A stretch of DNA of 64,000 nucleotides, from NCBI RefSeq assembly GCF_963682185.1, contig NZ_OY821667.1, positions 1,532,109 to 1,596,108 on the forward strand, written 5' to 3'. This stretch comes from an uncultured Cohaesibacter sp. (GTDB lineage: Bacteria; Pseudomonadota; Alphaproteobacteria; Rhizobiales; Cohaesibacteraceae). The position numbers and the translations under genes are program-made. How positions within the stretch are numbered: position 1 is the stretch's first letter; every line of letters begins with the position of its first letter. The notes under the pieces were generated by a model. That model saw only the letters and a list, made by a program, of their open reading frames with translations. It was not told the origin of the DNA and searched no databases. Shown here piece by piece: positions 1-8,406 of this stretch.

Positions 1-692
1 ATTGCGGCGATGCTGTCTGCCTTGACGTGCGCGTTGATCGCTGGAAACTGATCATGCCGGAAGATCTCGAAGCCGCCGTAGAACGCGCAGGCATGAAGCC
101 GGAAGATCTCGAAGGCATGGTCGTTTGCCTCAACACCGGTATGCATCGCAAATTCGACGACTCCAAAGATTATTATCACTATTCTCTGGGCACCGGCATC
201 GACGCAGGCAAATGGTTCGTCAAGCACAAGGTCAAAGTGGTCGCTCTTGACCAGCAGGCCCTCGATCATCCACTGCACACCTCCATGGGCAACAACGGCA
301 CCTGCATGAACCTGCCGGGCTATTCCGGCCGCACCATCGTGGAAGAGTTCATCGACGAGTTTGGCGAAGAAGCCTACGCAGAGTTCGACCGTGAAACCTA
401 CATCAAGTTGCATGGCAAGGAAAAATACGACGAGAAATTCGGTGAGCTGGAAGCAACCGGCAACTGCGGCACTTGGGAACCTTGCCACAAATATCTGCTG
501 GGCAACGGCATTGTAGGCGTTGAAAACCTCGGCGGCGACCTCGACAAGGTCAAAAACAAGAAATTCCGCTTCTTCGCCCTGCCAATCCGCTGGCATATGG
601 GTGACGGCTCCATGGTACGCTGCGTTGCAGAGATCGATGAAGATGAAGTCCTAGAAGCAGAACCACGCGTCTACAAATACGGCGCCATGTAA
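1..692 (+). CDS. Cyclase-family protein (kynurenine-formamidase-like), 5' partial
   Basis: The frame is open to the left edge (first whole codon at base 3), so the N-terminus lies outside the window; the GTG at 27 is only the first start codon visible inside. The 220+ residues look like the cyclase/arylformamidase-like metal hydrolase family: an HTSMGNNG segment follows a VVALDQQALD strand, as in family members that hydrolyse amides or lactones, but the N-terminal metal-binding HxGTHxD motif would be upstream and cannot be checked. Strongly acidic C-terminus. The gene ends 46 bases before a perfect inverted repeat. The substrate is unknown; the next gene is on the other strand. Confidence 0.7.
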   Translation, partial: CGDAVCLDVRVDRWKLIMPEDLEAAVERAGMKPEDLEGMVVCLNTGMHRKFDDSKDYYHYSLGTGIDAGKWFVKHKVKVVALDQQALDHPLHTSMGNNGTCMNLPGYSGRTIVEEFIDEFGEEAYAEFDRETYIKLHGKEKYDEKFGELEATGNCGTWEPCHKYLLGNGIVGVENLGGDLDKVKNKKFRFFALPIRWHMGDGSMVRCVAEIDEDEVLEAEPRVYKYGAM

Positions 693-737
693 TCCATAGA
701 CAGAATACGAGCACGCTCTTGCATTCAGCAAAGCATT

Positions 738-763
738 CTGATGACCACGAACGTGGTCATCAG
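738..763. repeat. Perfect 12-bp inverted repeat after the cyclase gene
   Basis: CTGATGACCACG and its exact complement are separated by only AA. A second, looser inverted repeat (TGATCAGG at 769-776, CCTGATCA at 800-807) follows. No T-run follows either, so this could be an mRNA-stabilising hairpin, a weak terminator or a protein-binding palindrome. Confidence 0.5.
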
Positions 764-1040
764 TCTCTTGATCAGGCCTTAAGCCGCCCAACGGGCTCCC
801 CTGATCATGAAAGACCAATGGGGCAGGTTCACTCTTCCCTTTTCATGACCATCCCCAAAGGCACTGCCATCCTCAATGTCCAGATCGTTGAAGGGTGATA
901 CATCACCCAATTCATGGTGATCACTATTTCGGTCCAATATAATAAACGACTTTCATGCAGCAATTCGCCTCCCTGCGATTGCTGCATTTCTTTTTAGCGC
1001 TCCAATCAATCAAGACAGTCGAGCCTGTTGGGGCATATGC
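764..1040. other. Intergenic region between convergent genes, with hairpins
   Basis: No credible gene. It holds the loose hairpin at 769-807, a small inverted repeat ATCACC/GGTGAT at 902-921, and a plus-strand terminator at 955-995. The terminator's distance from the cyclase gene (over 260 bases) leaves room for a short untranslated RNA, but I see no convincing promoter. Confidence 0.4.
955..995 (+). terminator. Rho-independent terminator (plus strand)
   Basis: Perfect 10-bp stem ATGCAGCAAT / ATTGCTGCAT (955-964, 978-987) followed by a T-rich tract TTTCTTTTT. It faces the end of the minus-strand Ldh-family gene and would stop plus-strand transcription entering it. Confidence 0.7.
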
Positions 1041-2105
1041 TCAACTATTCTGGGGCATTTGAAGGCCGAGCATCTCGGCCCATTCGGCAAGCCCGGCAAG
1101 AATGGCTTCCGAGAGCGGAATCCCCTGCAAGAGGCGATCTGCCCTTAAGGCCTGCGCACGCTCGCCGGCAACCCTTGGCGCGGGGCCATTGGCCGTAGCC
1201 GCCTTGCTGTGCCGAATAGCATCCCCCAAAAATCCGGCTTCCATGGCAAAGCTGTCGCCCCCGCCAAAGGCAGCCGGATCGATCACCTGAATGAAGACAT
1301 TATTTTGCCAGCCTTGCGGATTGCGGTGGCGCCCGTTGCCCGATAGGCCGTGCGTTAACGCTTCCACCGTCATACCAAGCCCCGTACCCTTGTGCCCAGC
1401 ATCAAAGCCGCCAAGCGGCATGATGGCACCGGGTGTTCTGGCGTAGCGAATGGCCGGATCACGGCTCGGATTTCCCTCCGCATCGATCAGCCAATCATGC
1501 GCAAACTGGGCTTTTTCATTGTAAAGACGTTTGACCATGCCATTGGTTGTCACAGAAGTGCTCATATCCAGCATCACCGCACCCCCGCAGGCCGGATAGC
1601 CAATGGCAAACGGGTTGGTGGAAAGCACCGGCTGACATCCTCCAAAAGGCGCGACACATTGCTCTGTGGGGTCAGATGCCATCACAAGCCCAACCAGCCC
1701 CCGATCTGTCACTGGCTTGAGGTAGGAGACCAGACCTGCGGTATGATGGCTATTCCTGATGGACAAGGTGAAGGTGCCGTAATATTCGGCTTTCTCCATG
1801 GCAACTCGCAGACCCTCGGTGATCAACCAAGGTCCAGGCAGCTTGCGTCCATCCCACAGCGCAGCAGCTGGCCGTTCATTCAGCATATCCGGCGCGCCAT
1901 CAAGCGTCATCTCTCCGTCACGCGCCGATGCCAGATAGCCCGGCAAAAGCGCCAGACCGTGGGTATCATGCCCCAGCAGATCTCCCTCGACCAGAACAGA
2001 CGCCACGGTCTTGCTCATGCGTCCTGAAAGCCCTACGGCCTCCAACGCCTGTTTGGCAAAAATGACAAGGGCTTCAACCTCATAGACCCGTGATATATCG
2101 AACAT
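1041..2105 (-). CDS. Ldh-family (malate/L-lactate/ureidoglycolate-type) NAD(P)-dependent oxidoreductase
   Basis: A 354-residue protein of the Ldh_2 family (type 2 malate/lactate dehydrogenases, unrelated to classical Rossmann LDH). Family members oxidise 2-hydroxy acids or reduce 2-keto acids and cyclic imines with NAD(P). Visible motifs are GHDTHG at residues 45-50 and NSHH at 118-121, both family hallmarks, with STNPFAIGYP and KGTGLGM-type segments later on. Length is normal. The start is supported by GGGAGGAG six bases upstream. It is transcribed alone, convergent with the upstream cyclase gene. Exact substrate cannot be told from sequence; 2-hydroxy/2-keto acid is the family-level expectation. 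Confidence 0.85.
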   Translation of the reverse strand: MFDISRVYEVEALVIFAKQALEAVGLSGRMSKTVASVLVEGDLLGHDTHGLALLPGYLASARDGEMTLDGAPDMLNERPAAALWDGRKLPGPWLITEGLRVAMEKAEYYGTFTLSIRNSHHTAGLVSYLKPVTDRGLVGLVMASDPTEQCVAPFGGCQPVLSTNPFAIGYPACGGAVMLDMSTSVTTNGMVKRLYNEKAQFAHDWLIDAEGNPSRDPAIRYARTPGAIMPLGGFDAGHKGTGLGMTVEALTHGLSGNGRHRNPQGWQNNVFIQVIDPAAFGGGDSFAMEAGFLGDAIRHSKAATANGPAPRVAGERAQALRADRLLQGIPLSEAILAGLAEWAEMLGLQMPQNS

Positions 2106-2815
2106 ATTTCTCCTCCCATCCCAATTCTTCTTTCAATGCTCCAGCCTCATTCCCCCAATGGCAAAACCGGAGCCTCTCTTCTATTTGCTGCGGTCTACAG
2201 CCCATGTGCCAGCATGAAGATCCATGACAGGACAGAGCGAGAGCCGAACCTCTTTTCGGGCGGAAAGCAAACGGATAAGCCGCTTATGATAGTCGGATCA
2301 CCCATGAATAACAAATACACACGCCCTCAACCAGCAAGCCCGTTTCCGCCATTCCTCCAATGGAGAACCAATGCTGCCTGGTCGCTTCACAGCACAGATT
2401 GCTCATTGAACGGGAAAAAAGAAAATAAATTCTGGACAAGAATTCACAAAATGAAACGATCCCGAAAAAAAGAAATCTATGCGCTTTCAAAGTCCTTCAC
2501 TTGGGCGTTTAATAGGGGGCTGGAAACACAGCCAGGCAATAGCGGCCAATGCCTTGTGAAGGAGCATTCCACGCATGTGATCCAATAAGCACCGAGCTTT
2601 ACCAATGCTATGCCGGGAACCCAAATCAGTCAGGCAACCATTTCCCTCTTTCATCGAGCCACATAAGAGAGAAGCACATCGCCATCAACAGACTGATCAG
2701 CAACGAGACGCAATAGACCGCACTTGGCAAGCATAAACTATCAAGCCCAAGACCAGAGCCCTTGGCCTCTGGTGAAAGAGCGAAAAACCAGAACAAACCA
2801 CAATAGAGAGACAAG
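2106..2815. other. 710-base intergenic region, no supported gene
   Basis: Short open frames occur on both strands (for example 2136-2588 plus), but their predicted peptides are low-complexity, lack ribosome sites and resemble no family. The region separates two divergently transcribed genes and presumably carries both promoters; no palindrome stands out. Confidence 0.5.
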
Positions 2816-4087
2816 ATGACTAATCAGGACAGCACCGCAGATAAAGACAGATCTTTTAAACCCCACCAGCTTCCTGAGAGGATCGATGCCGCTACCGCGC
2901 TGCTGGCGCGACAATTGGCTCCCATTTTGCTGTGTGACAAGTTTGAGCCCTTTGAACCAGCGGTCGTTGGCATCTCTCACCTCAAGCGCGGGGAAACGTC
3001 TCCCAGTTTCAATCACATGAACCCCTTTACGCGGGCCCCCAACCGAACGTTCAGCATTCTGGAATATGCCATCTGGTGGAATGGCGACATTCAGCATTTG
3101 TATGAGCTGGACCATGTTTGGATCTATCTCAATGAGAACAATACACCGATCCATATCACCGCCAGCGCCCATGGTGAGATGATCGACATCAGCCAGAGCA
3201 ACTGGCAGGATCGCCAGATCAGGCTTTTCTGCGAGCCGGGCAAGCATGCATTGGCCCCGACATCCGCAGAAATCATTGCAAAGCAGGACTGGCTAAATGA
3301 TGTCTGCAACAATCGCGACAAGATCATCGGCTTCGAAATTCCGGCCGAATTCACCGACCATATGAGTTTCCTCTCCCCTTATGACGACTTTCTGGCCCAC
3401 GACTTTTTGCGTAAGAAATGCTTCACACCAAGCTACAGCTTCGAAAAGAGCTTTGACCTTTCAAAGGTTCCCTTTATGAGCTGGGGGGAACTGGAGATTC
3501 TCATTCCGCGCCTGTTGCGCGATCAAACCGAAGAATTGCGCAAAAACAAGAAAGGCCTCAAGGCAGTTCTCCTCGATAGCGGCGATACGCTGATTGATGA
3601 AGGCACCCGGATATACAGTGAAGACAGGGAAAATCTGGTTCTCTCTGCCAAATCCATTGAAACCAGTCGCCAACTGCTTGAAGGTCTGAAGGAGAGAGGC
3701 TATCTGATCGCCCTGGTGGCCGACGGGCTAGAACAGAGCTTTCAGAATGTGCTCAAGAAAAACGGCTTTTGGGATCAATTCGACGCAATTTCCATTTCCG
3801 AGAATTGCGGCATTACCAAGCCAAGCCCACGTATTTTCATCGAAGCGCTGATGCAGTTGGGCCTAAGGCGCGAGGACACCGAACATATCATCATGCTGGG
3901 GGACAATCTTTCCCGCGATATCCGCGGCGCCAATGCGCTGGGCATCAAGACCGTTTGGCTGGACTGGGCTCCGCGCCACGACAAGACGCCTAAGGATGAT
4001 CTGGAAAAGCCGGATTACCGGATCACACGCCCGATTGACCTGTTGGATATTATTGATCAACTGGAAGGCGAGGAAAGTGTAGACTGA
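2816..4087 (+). CDS. Two-domain protein: uncharacterised N-terminal domain plus HAD-superfamily hydrolase
   Basis: 423 residues. Residues about 45-160 form a domain with a conserved-looking DIQHLYELDHVWIYL stretch followed by ASAHG (116-120) and a PGKHALAP loop; I recognise this arrangement from HAD-linked proteins of other bacteria but know no function. Residues about 248-410 are a HAD hydrolase: motif I is DSGDT (254-258), motif III lysine in ITKPSP (about 335), motif IV GDNLSRDIRGA (362-372). The usual second aspartate of DxDxT is Gly, with Asp one place later, so catalysis may be altered. Single gene, no operon partner. Phosphatase activity is plausible but unproven; substrate unknown. 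Confidence 0.7.
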   Translation: MTNQDSTADKDRSFKPHQLPERIDAATALLARQLAPILLCDKFEPFEPAVVGISHLKRGETSPSFNHMNPFTRAPNRTFSILEYAIWWNGDIQHLYELDHVWIYLNENNTPIHITASAHGEMIDISQSNWQDRQIRLFCEPGKHALAPTSAEIIAKQDWLNDVCNNRDKIIGFEIPAEFTDHMSFLSPYDDFLAHDFLRKKCFTPSYSFEKSFDLSKVPFMSWGELEILIPRLLRDQTEELRKNKKGLKAVLLDSGDTLIDEGTRIYSEDRENLVLSAKSIETSRQLLEGLKERGYLIALVADGLEQSFQNVLKKNGFWDQFDAISISENCGITKPSPRIFIEALMQLGLRREDTEHIIMLGDNLSRDIRGANALGIKTVWLDWAPRHDKTPKDDLEKPDYRITRPIDLLDIIDQLEGEESVD

Positions 4088-4266
4088 GATCGCATTTATC
4101 CTTTAGAATGGCCTGAGTGTAAAAGAGTCGTTTCTCGCCCTCCTATCACCATGACATGTAGGATTTTGGGAGGCATGCACCCATATGGGCGATGAAATAT
4201 CCGTACAACTTCGTACAAACCTCAGTATTTCACCCAAATCCCCCTAGATTCAACAGAATGATACAG

Positions 4267-4284
4267 CCCGTATCGCATTACGGG
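4267..4284. promoter_or_regulatory. Inverted repeat upstream of the IclR gene (possible autoregulatory operator)
   Basis: CCCGTA and TACGGG are separated by six bases (TCGCAT), 64 bases before the proposed IclR start. The right half reads CATTACGG, which recurs upstream of the CoA-transferase operon (15691) and, as TATTACGG, upstream of the cupin operon (13926). Binding by the IclR protein is inferred. Confidence 0.45.
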
Positions 4285-4347
4285 TTGATATTTTCCGCAT
4301 CTTGCTATTCACTTATAATCGAACACAACGAGTCTAACGGAAACGTC

Positions 4348-5118
4348 ATGTCCAACAATGAAAAAGAAAAGAATTCACGTGGCGGAATTCAGGTCATAGC
4401 AAGAGCGGCGGACATTCTCCGAGCCCTTAAAACAAGTCAGTCAGGCATGAGCCTTGGGCAAATTGCCCAGCGTGTCGACTTGCCTCGCTCCACGGTACAG
4501 CGCATTGTGAATGCCTTGCAGCAAGAGAGTTTCATCATAACGGATTCCCAAGGCGGCGGCTTGCGCCTCGGGCCGGAACTCAACGCACTGGCAGAAGCAA
4601 CCCGCTACAATATCGTTGAATATTGTCGCCTGCTGCTCACCGAGCTCACCCAGTCCACCGGCGAAACATCTGATCTGTCAGTCTTTCGGCGAGACGCCAT
4701 GATCTTTCTTGATCAGGTGCCAGGCACCCATCGTTTGCGTACGGTGTCAGCGGTGGGTGAAGCCTTTCCGCTCTCCAGCACAGCCAACGGTCGCGCCTGT
4801 CTGAGCCTGATGGAAGAATACAAGGCCCAGCAGCTGGTTCAGAATGAATGGGACCGCTGGGGTGTCAAAGGCGACATGGATGCCGTACTGGCGGATCTGC
4901 GAAAAATCAGGGCCGTTGGCATGGCATTTGACGAAGATCATCATACACCGGGCATTTCGGCGATCGGCTTTGCCTTCAAAGACTGGTTCGGCGATCTGCA
5001 CGCCATTTCGGTTCCGGTTCCCTCGAGCCGCTATGCGGATAAAAAAGAAGAGATAGAAGAAGCCCTTAAAAAGACGGCAGCTCATGTCAAAAAGCGCATG
5101 ACACGCCGCAGCAGCTAA
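4348..5118 (+). CDS. IclR-family transcriptional regulator
   Basis: About 256 residues from the chosen ATG, the usual IclR length; the frame is open further upstream to 4192, but that extension is not family-like and would cover the palindrome at 4267-4284. An N-terminal winged helix-turn-helix (SLGQIAQRVDLPRSTVQRIV, residues about 35-54) is followed by the effector-binding domain, with TGETSDLSVFR and ISAIGFAFKD segments typical of the family. IclR proteins respond to small organic or aromatic acids. It lies directly before the acetyl-CoA acetyltransferase gene and probably controls the acyl-CoA catabolic genes at 5.4-15.6 kb. A strong terminator follows. Confidence 0.88.
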   Translation: MSNNEKEKNSRGGIQVIARAADILRALKTSQSGMSLGQIAQRVDLPRSTVQRIVNALQQESFIITDSQGGGLRLGPELNALAEATRYNIVEYCRLLLTELTQSTGETSDLSVFRRDAMIFLDQVPGTHRLRTVSAVGEAFPLSSTANGRACLSLMEEYKAQQLVQNEWDRWGVKGDMDAVLADLRKIRAVGMAFDEDHHTPGISAIGFAFKDWFGDLHAISVPVPSSRYADKKEEIEEALKKTAAHVKKRMTRRSS

Positions 5119-5154
5119 GCCGCCGCGCTCACCTTACATCAATCAGCCTTCTTG

Positions 5155-5181
5155 AAAGCCCTCCCCAGCGAGGGCTTTTTT
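5155..5181 (+). terminator. Rho-independent terminator after the IclR gene
   Basis: Stem AAAGCCCTC / GAGGGCTTT with a six-base loop and six Ts (5176-5181), 37 bases after the stop codon. Confidence 0.9.
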
Positions 5182-5318
5182 AATGCCTAAGTCTATGCCA
5201 ACGAACGCCTAATACCAAAAGGCCTAATATCAGAATTCCTAATACAAACACTTTTCAAGTCCCACTACACTCCCCGTTCAACGTGCAAACACGTATGTGA
5301 AAGGACAATTTGGCCGTG

Positions 5319-5368
5319 GAATTGAGCCAATTCACATTGACCGCAATGCGGTTCTAATGTACCGTTAT
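5319..5368. promoter_or_regulatory. Cluster of inverted repeats upstream of the thiolase gene
   Basis: Within the 321-base gap 5119-5439 there are GAATTG-N3-CAATTC (5319-5333) and ACCGCA-N1-TGCGGT (5340-5352). ATGTACCGTTAT (5357-5368) is close to the reverse complement of the ATTACGGTACAA motif found at 13927 and 15692. These are candidate regulator sites 70-120 bases before the start codon; which protein binds is not shown. Confidence 0.4.
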
Positions 5369-5439
5369 TTGGTGCAATATCAAACGCTGCGACAGGTCCT
5401 GTGACGCCGCAGTCGTAATAAGTCGGAGGAGCTTCAATC

Positions 5440-6615
5440 ATGACCAATGTCGTCATTGCGTCTGCAGCGCGCACCGCTGTGGGCAGTTTTCTAGGATCTT
5501 TTGCCAATGTTCCGGCCCATGAGCTGGGCGCTGCCGTACTGAAGGCCGTTGTCGAGCGCGCAGGTGTTGATCCCTCAGAAGTGTCTGAAACCATTCTGGG
5601 TCAAGTGCTCAGTGCAGGCCAGGGACAGAATCCTGCCCGTCAAGCCCATCTCACTGCTGGCTTTCCGATTGAAAGCGCCGCCTGGGGCATCAACCAGGTT
5701 TGTGGTTCCGGTTTGCGCGCCGTTGCCCTTGCAGCACAGCATGTGATGCTCGGCGACGCCAAGATCGTCGTTGCTGGCGGTCAGGAAAGCATGTCTCAGG
5801 CTCCTCATGTCGCCTATATCCGTCAGGGCCAGAAAATGGGTGACCTGAAGATGATCGACACCATGATCAAGGACGGTCTTTGGGAGGCATTCAACGGCTA
5901 TCACATGGGCCAGACCGCCGAGAATGTGGCAGATCAGTGGGAAATTACCCGCGAGATGCAGGATGCAATGGCGCTGCGCTCGCAGAATAATGCGGAAGCC
6001 GCTCAGAAAGCCGGTCGCTTTGATGACGAGATCGTTCCTTTCACAGTCAAGAACCGCAAAGGCGACATCACTGTCGACAAGGATGAATTCATTCGCCCCG
6101 GCACCACCATCGAAAACCTGCAGAAATTGCGCCCTGCTTTCATCAAGGAAGGCACTGTTACCGCTGGCAACGCATCAGGCATCAATGATGGCGCCGCTGT
6201 CACCCTATGCATGACTGCAGAAGACGCCGAAAAACGAGGCATCGAGCCTCTGGCACGCATCGTCTCTTACGCAACTGCCGGACTTGATCCGAAGATCATG
6301 GGAGTAGGCCCGGTCTATGCTTCTCGTCTGGCTCTGGAAAAAGCGGGCTGGAAGGCAGAAGATCTGGATTTGGTGGAAGCCAACGAAGCCTTCGCAGCTC
6401 AGGCTTGCGCCGTAAACAAGGAAATGGGCTGGGATCCGGAAATCGTCAACGTCAATGGCGGCGCGATTGCCATCGGCCACCCAATTGGCGCATCCGGCTG
6501 CCGCATCCTCAACACCCTGCTGTTTGAAATGAAACGCCGCGACGCCAAAAAGGGCCTTGCAACTCTTTGCATTGGCGGCGGAATGGGCGTTGCCCTTTGC
6601 CTGGAGCGCCCGTAA
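5440..6615 (+). CDS. Acetyl-CoA C-acetyltransferase (thiolase II)
   Basis: 391 residues, standard for biosynthetic/degradative thiolases (AtoB/PhaA type), which interconvert two acetyl-CoA and acetoacetyl-CoA plus CoA. The acyl-accepting cysteine is C88 in [11 protein letters not shown]; the [14 protein letters not shown] loop carries the catalytic histidine and the C-terminal CIGGGMG the second cysteine. Start supported by GGAGG eleven bases upstream. Followed, after a terminator, by the MaoC-phosphate acetyltransferase gene on the same strand. Given the nearby CoA-transferase and BKACE genes, cleavage of acetoacetyl-CoA to acetyl-CoA is the likely direction. No phaB or phaC is present to suggest polyhydroxybutyrate synthesis. 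Confidence 0.95.
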   Translation: MTNVVIASAARTAVGSFLGSFANVPAHELGAAVLKAVVERAGVDPSEVSETILGQVLSAGQGQNPARQAHLTAGFPIESAAWGINQVCGSGLRAVALAAQHVMLGDAKIVVAGGQESMSQAPHVAYIRQGQKMGDLKMIDTMIKDGLWEAFNGYHMGQTAENVADQWEITREMQDAMALRSQNNAEAAQKAGRFDDEIVPFTVKNRKGDITVDKDEFIRPGTTIENLQKLRPAFIKEGTVTAGNASGINDGAAVTLCMTAEDAEKRGIEPLARIVSYATAGLDPKIMGVGPVYASRLALEKAGWKAEDLDLVEANEAFAAQACAVNKEMGWDPEIVNVNGGAIAIGHPIGASGCRILNTLLFEMKRRDAKKGLATLCIGGGMGVALCLERP

Positions 6616-6658
6616 TCGGTTCATTCTGCAATCTCGTTTCTTTTACGGTATAAATAGC

Positions 6659-6698
6659 AAAAAGGCGGATTTGAATTCTCGTTCAGATCCGCCTTTTT
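6659..6698 (+). terminator. Rho-independent terminator after the thiolase gene
   Basis: AAAAAGGCGGAT pairs with ATCCGCCTTTTT; the inner bases TGAA/TTCA extend the stem. Ends in a run of Ts. It lies 44 bases after the thiolase stop and before the next gene, so the two may be only partly co-transcribed. Confidence 0.85.
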
Positions 6699-6774
6699 CA
6701 AAATACCAAGGCACCTTTGTCTTGCGACCATGGATCTAAATACAAGAAACAGCTCAGCCCAGACGGAGCCGCCG

Positions 6775-8172
6775 ATGTCCGATCGTTTCATATCCGAGAA
6801 CAAGACCTACGACGAAATTGAAATAGGCGACAGCGCCAGCCTGACCCGCCTCGCTCGGGAACAGGATTTTCTGATATTTGCCAATGTCTCCGGCAATCTG
6901 AATCATTATCATCTCGCCACTTATGCCCAGGAACAGGAAGGGTTGCCGGAAACCTTTGCTCCCGGTCTCTGGATCGGCTCTCTGATCTCTGCGGTGATGG
7001 GCAACCAGATCCCGGGCCCCGGCTCGGTCTATAAAAAGCAGACACTGGATTTCCATGAGGTCTGCTACGCCGGAGATGAACTTCTTGTCGAGGTCAAGGT
7101 CATCGCAAAACTGCCAGACAATGTCATCCGCTTTGAAAACAGGGTAACGCGAACCGCCGACAACAGGCTTCTGGTCTCCGGCGAGGCCGATCTCTATGCG
7201 CCGAAAACGAAAATGCGTTTCAACGCCCTTCCAGCACCGGAATTGATCCTTGATCACCACCCCCATTTCGAAGCCATCATAGAACGGGCACAGGCGCTTG
7301 ATCCCGTGGTAACGGCGGTTGTTGCCCCCGAAGAAGAGCGCTCTCTTGGTGGCGCCCTGCTTGCCCGTAAAAAGGGCATCATCGAACCGATCCTGTTTGG
7401 CAGCAAGGAGCGCATTCAAGCGACCGCCAAAGAGCTGGATCAGTCTCTTGAGGGCATCGAAATCATAGACGAAATGGACCATGCCCGCGCCGCCAGCAAG
7501 GCAGTCGATTACATTGCCGACGGCACCGCCGGTGCCCTGATGAAGGGACATCTGCATACCGACGACTTGTTGCGAGCTGCCTTGCGCAAGGAACGGGGTC
7601 TCAGAGCCGGCCGCCGCTTCACCCATGTCTTTGTGTTGGATGTCCCCGGCCTTTCCCACCCTTTGCTGGTCACAGACGCCGCCATCAACATCCAACCGGA
7701 CTTGAAAACCAAGGCCGATATTGTCCGCAACGCCATAGAAGTGGCCATTTCCATCGGCATCAAAGTACCCAAGGCCGGGGTACTCTCTGCCGTTGAAACG
7801 GTCAATCCGGATATCCCTTCCTCGATGGATGCCGCCCTTCTTTCCAAGATGGCAGAAAGAGGCCAGATCACCGGTGGCATCGTTGATGGACCGCTGGCCA
7901 TGGACAATGCCATCGATCTGGCTGCAGCGCGCACCAAGGGCATTACCTCCGAGGTTGCGGGACAAGCCGATATTCTCGTCGTTCCCAATCTTGATGCAGG
8001 CAATATGCTCGCCAAGCAGTTGGCCTATATTTCCCATGCGGAGCCCGCAGGGCTCGTTCTGGGCGCGAAGGTGCCCATCGTGCTCAATTCCCGCTCAGAT
8101 GGCGATCTGGCCCGCCTGGCATCCTGTGCCATCGCATCCCTGCATCACGCCCGCATCGGCAAAATTTCATAA
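6775..8172 (+). CDS. Bifunctional MaoC-type enoyl-CoA hydratase / phosphate acetyltransferase
   Basis: A fusion of about 465 residues: an N-terminal hot-dog MaoC-like domain (roughly 10-145, with LIFANVSGNLNHYH, APGLWIGSLIS and GSVYKKQTLDFHEV) and a C-terminal PTA/PTB domain (roughly 165-460). The latter carries GTAGALMKGHLHTDDLLRA, and its DILVVPNLDAGNMLAK loop is typical of phosphate acetyl/butyryltransferases. The fused family converts short acyl-CoA to acyl-phosphate and is common in alphaproteobacteria. The ATG at 6775 is preferred over 6730 because GGAG lies six bases before it. Context suggests disposal of acetyl-CoA or butyryl-CoA from the island; no acetate kinase is seen nearby. Confidence 0.88.
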   Translation: MSDRFISENKTYDEIEIGDSASLTRLAREQDFLIFANVSGNLNHYHLATYAQEQEGLPETFAPGLWIGSLISAVMGNQIPGPGSVYKKQTLDFHEVCYAGDELLVEVKVIAKLPDNVIRFENRVTRTADNRLLVSGEADLYAPKTKMRFNALPAPELILDHHPHFEAIIERAQALDPVVTAVVAPEEERSLGGALLARKKGIIEPILFGSKERIQATAKELDQSLEGIEIIDEMDHARAASKAVDYIADGTAGALMKGHLHTDDLLRAALRKERGLRAGRRFTHVFVLDVPGLSHPLLVTDAAINIQPDLKTKADIVRNAIEVAISIGIKVPKAGVLSAVETVNPDIPSSMDAALLSKMAERGQITGGIVDGPLAMDNAIDLAAARTKGITSEVAGQADILVVPNLDAGNMLAKQLAYISHAEPAGLVLGAKVPIVLNSRSDGDLARLASCAIASLHHARIGKIS

Positions 8173-8208
8173 GCGATCAGCCACAACGCCCCCCCAGAGA
8201 CAGAGACA

Positions 8209-8256
8209 GGAATAGGGATAGGGATAGGGATAGGGATAGGGATAGGGATAGGGATA
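8209..8256. repeat. Hexanucleotide tandem repeat (GGGATA) x7 plus one degenerate unit
   Basis: Seven perfect GGGATA units (8215-8256) preceded by one GGAATA and a short CAGAGA duplication. It lies 36 bases after a stop codon and just before a bidirectional terminator, outside any gene. Four or more GGG runs spaced by three bases could form a G-quadruplex in the plus strand or its transcript. Unit number is expected to vary by slippage. Confidence 0.95.
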
Positions 8257-8266
8257 GACGCATGCA

Positions 8267-8300
8267 AAAACCCTCCCGCCAACCATGGCAGGAGGGTTTT
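8267..8300. terminator. Bidirectional terminator between convergent genes
   Basis: AAAACCCTCC (8267-8276) pairs exactly with GGAGGGTTTT (8291-8300), giving an A-flanked and T-flanked hairpin that can end both the MaoC-PTA gene (plus) and the BKACE gene (minus). Confidence 0.88.
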
Positions 8301-8406
8301 CAATTGGCGCGTGGTAAACATCCCGTCGTGGGGAGACCGATCAAATGGACACTCGATCTCCCCAACGCTCCCTTCCGCTCACCACGCAGAAATCGGAGAT
8401 CGGCTT

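Noticed and set aside
2136-2588. A 150-codon plus-strand frame in the gap before the HAD gene
   Set aside because: No ribosome site, unprotein-like composition and no family resemblance.
6754-8037. A 427-codon minus-strand frame opposite the MaoC-phosphate acetyltransferase gene
   Set aside because: Shadow of a gene with two recognised domains; its own translation shows none.
8209-8256. GGGATA array considered as a CRISPR or telomere-like element
   Set aside because: Units are directly adjacent with no spacers, the array is short and lies between ordinary genes; it is a simple sequence repeat.
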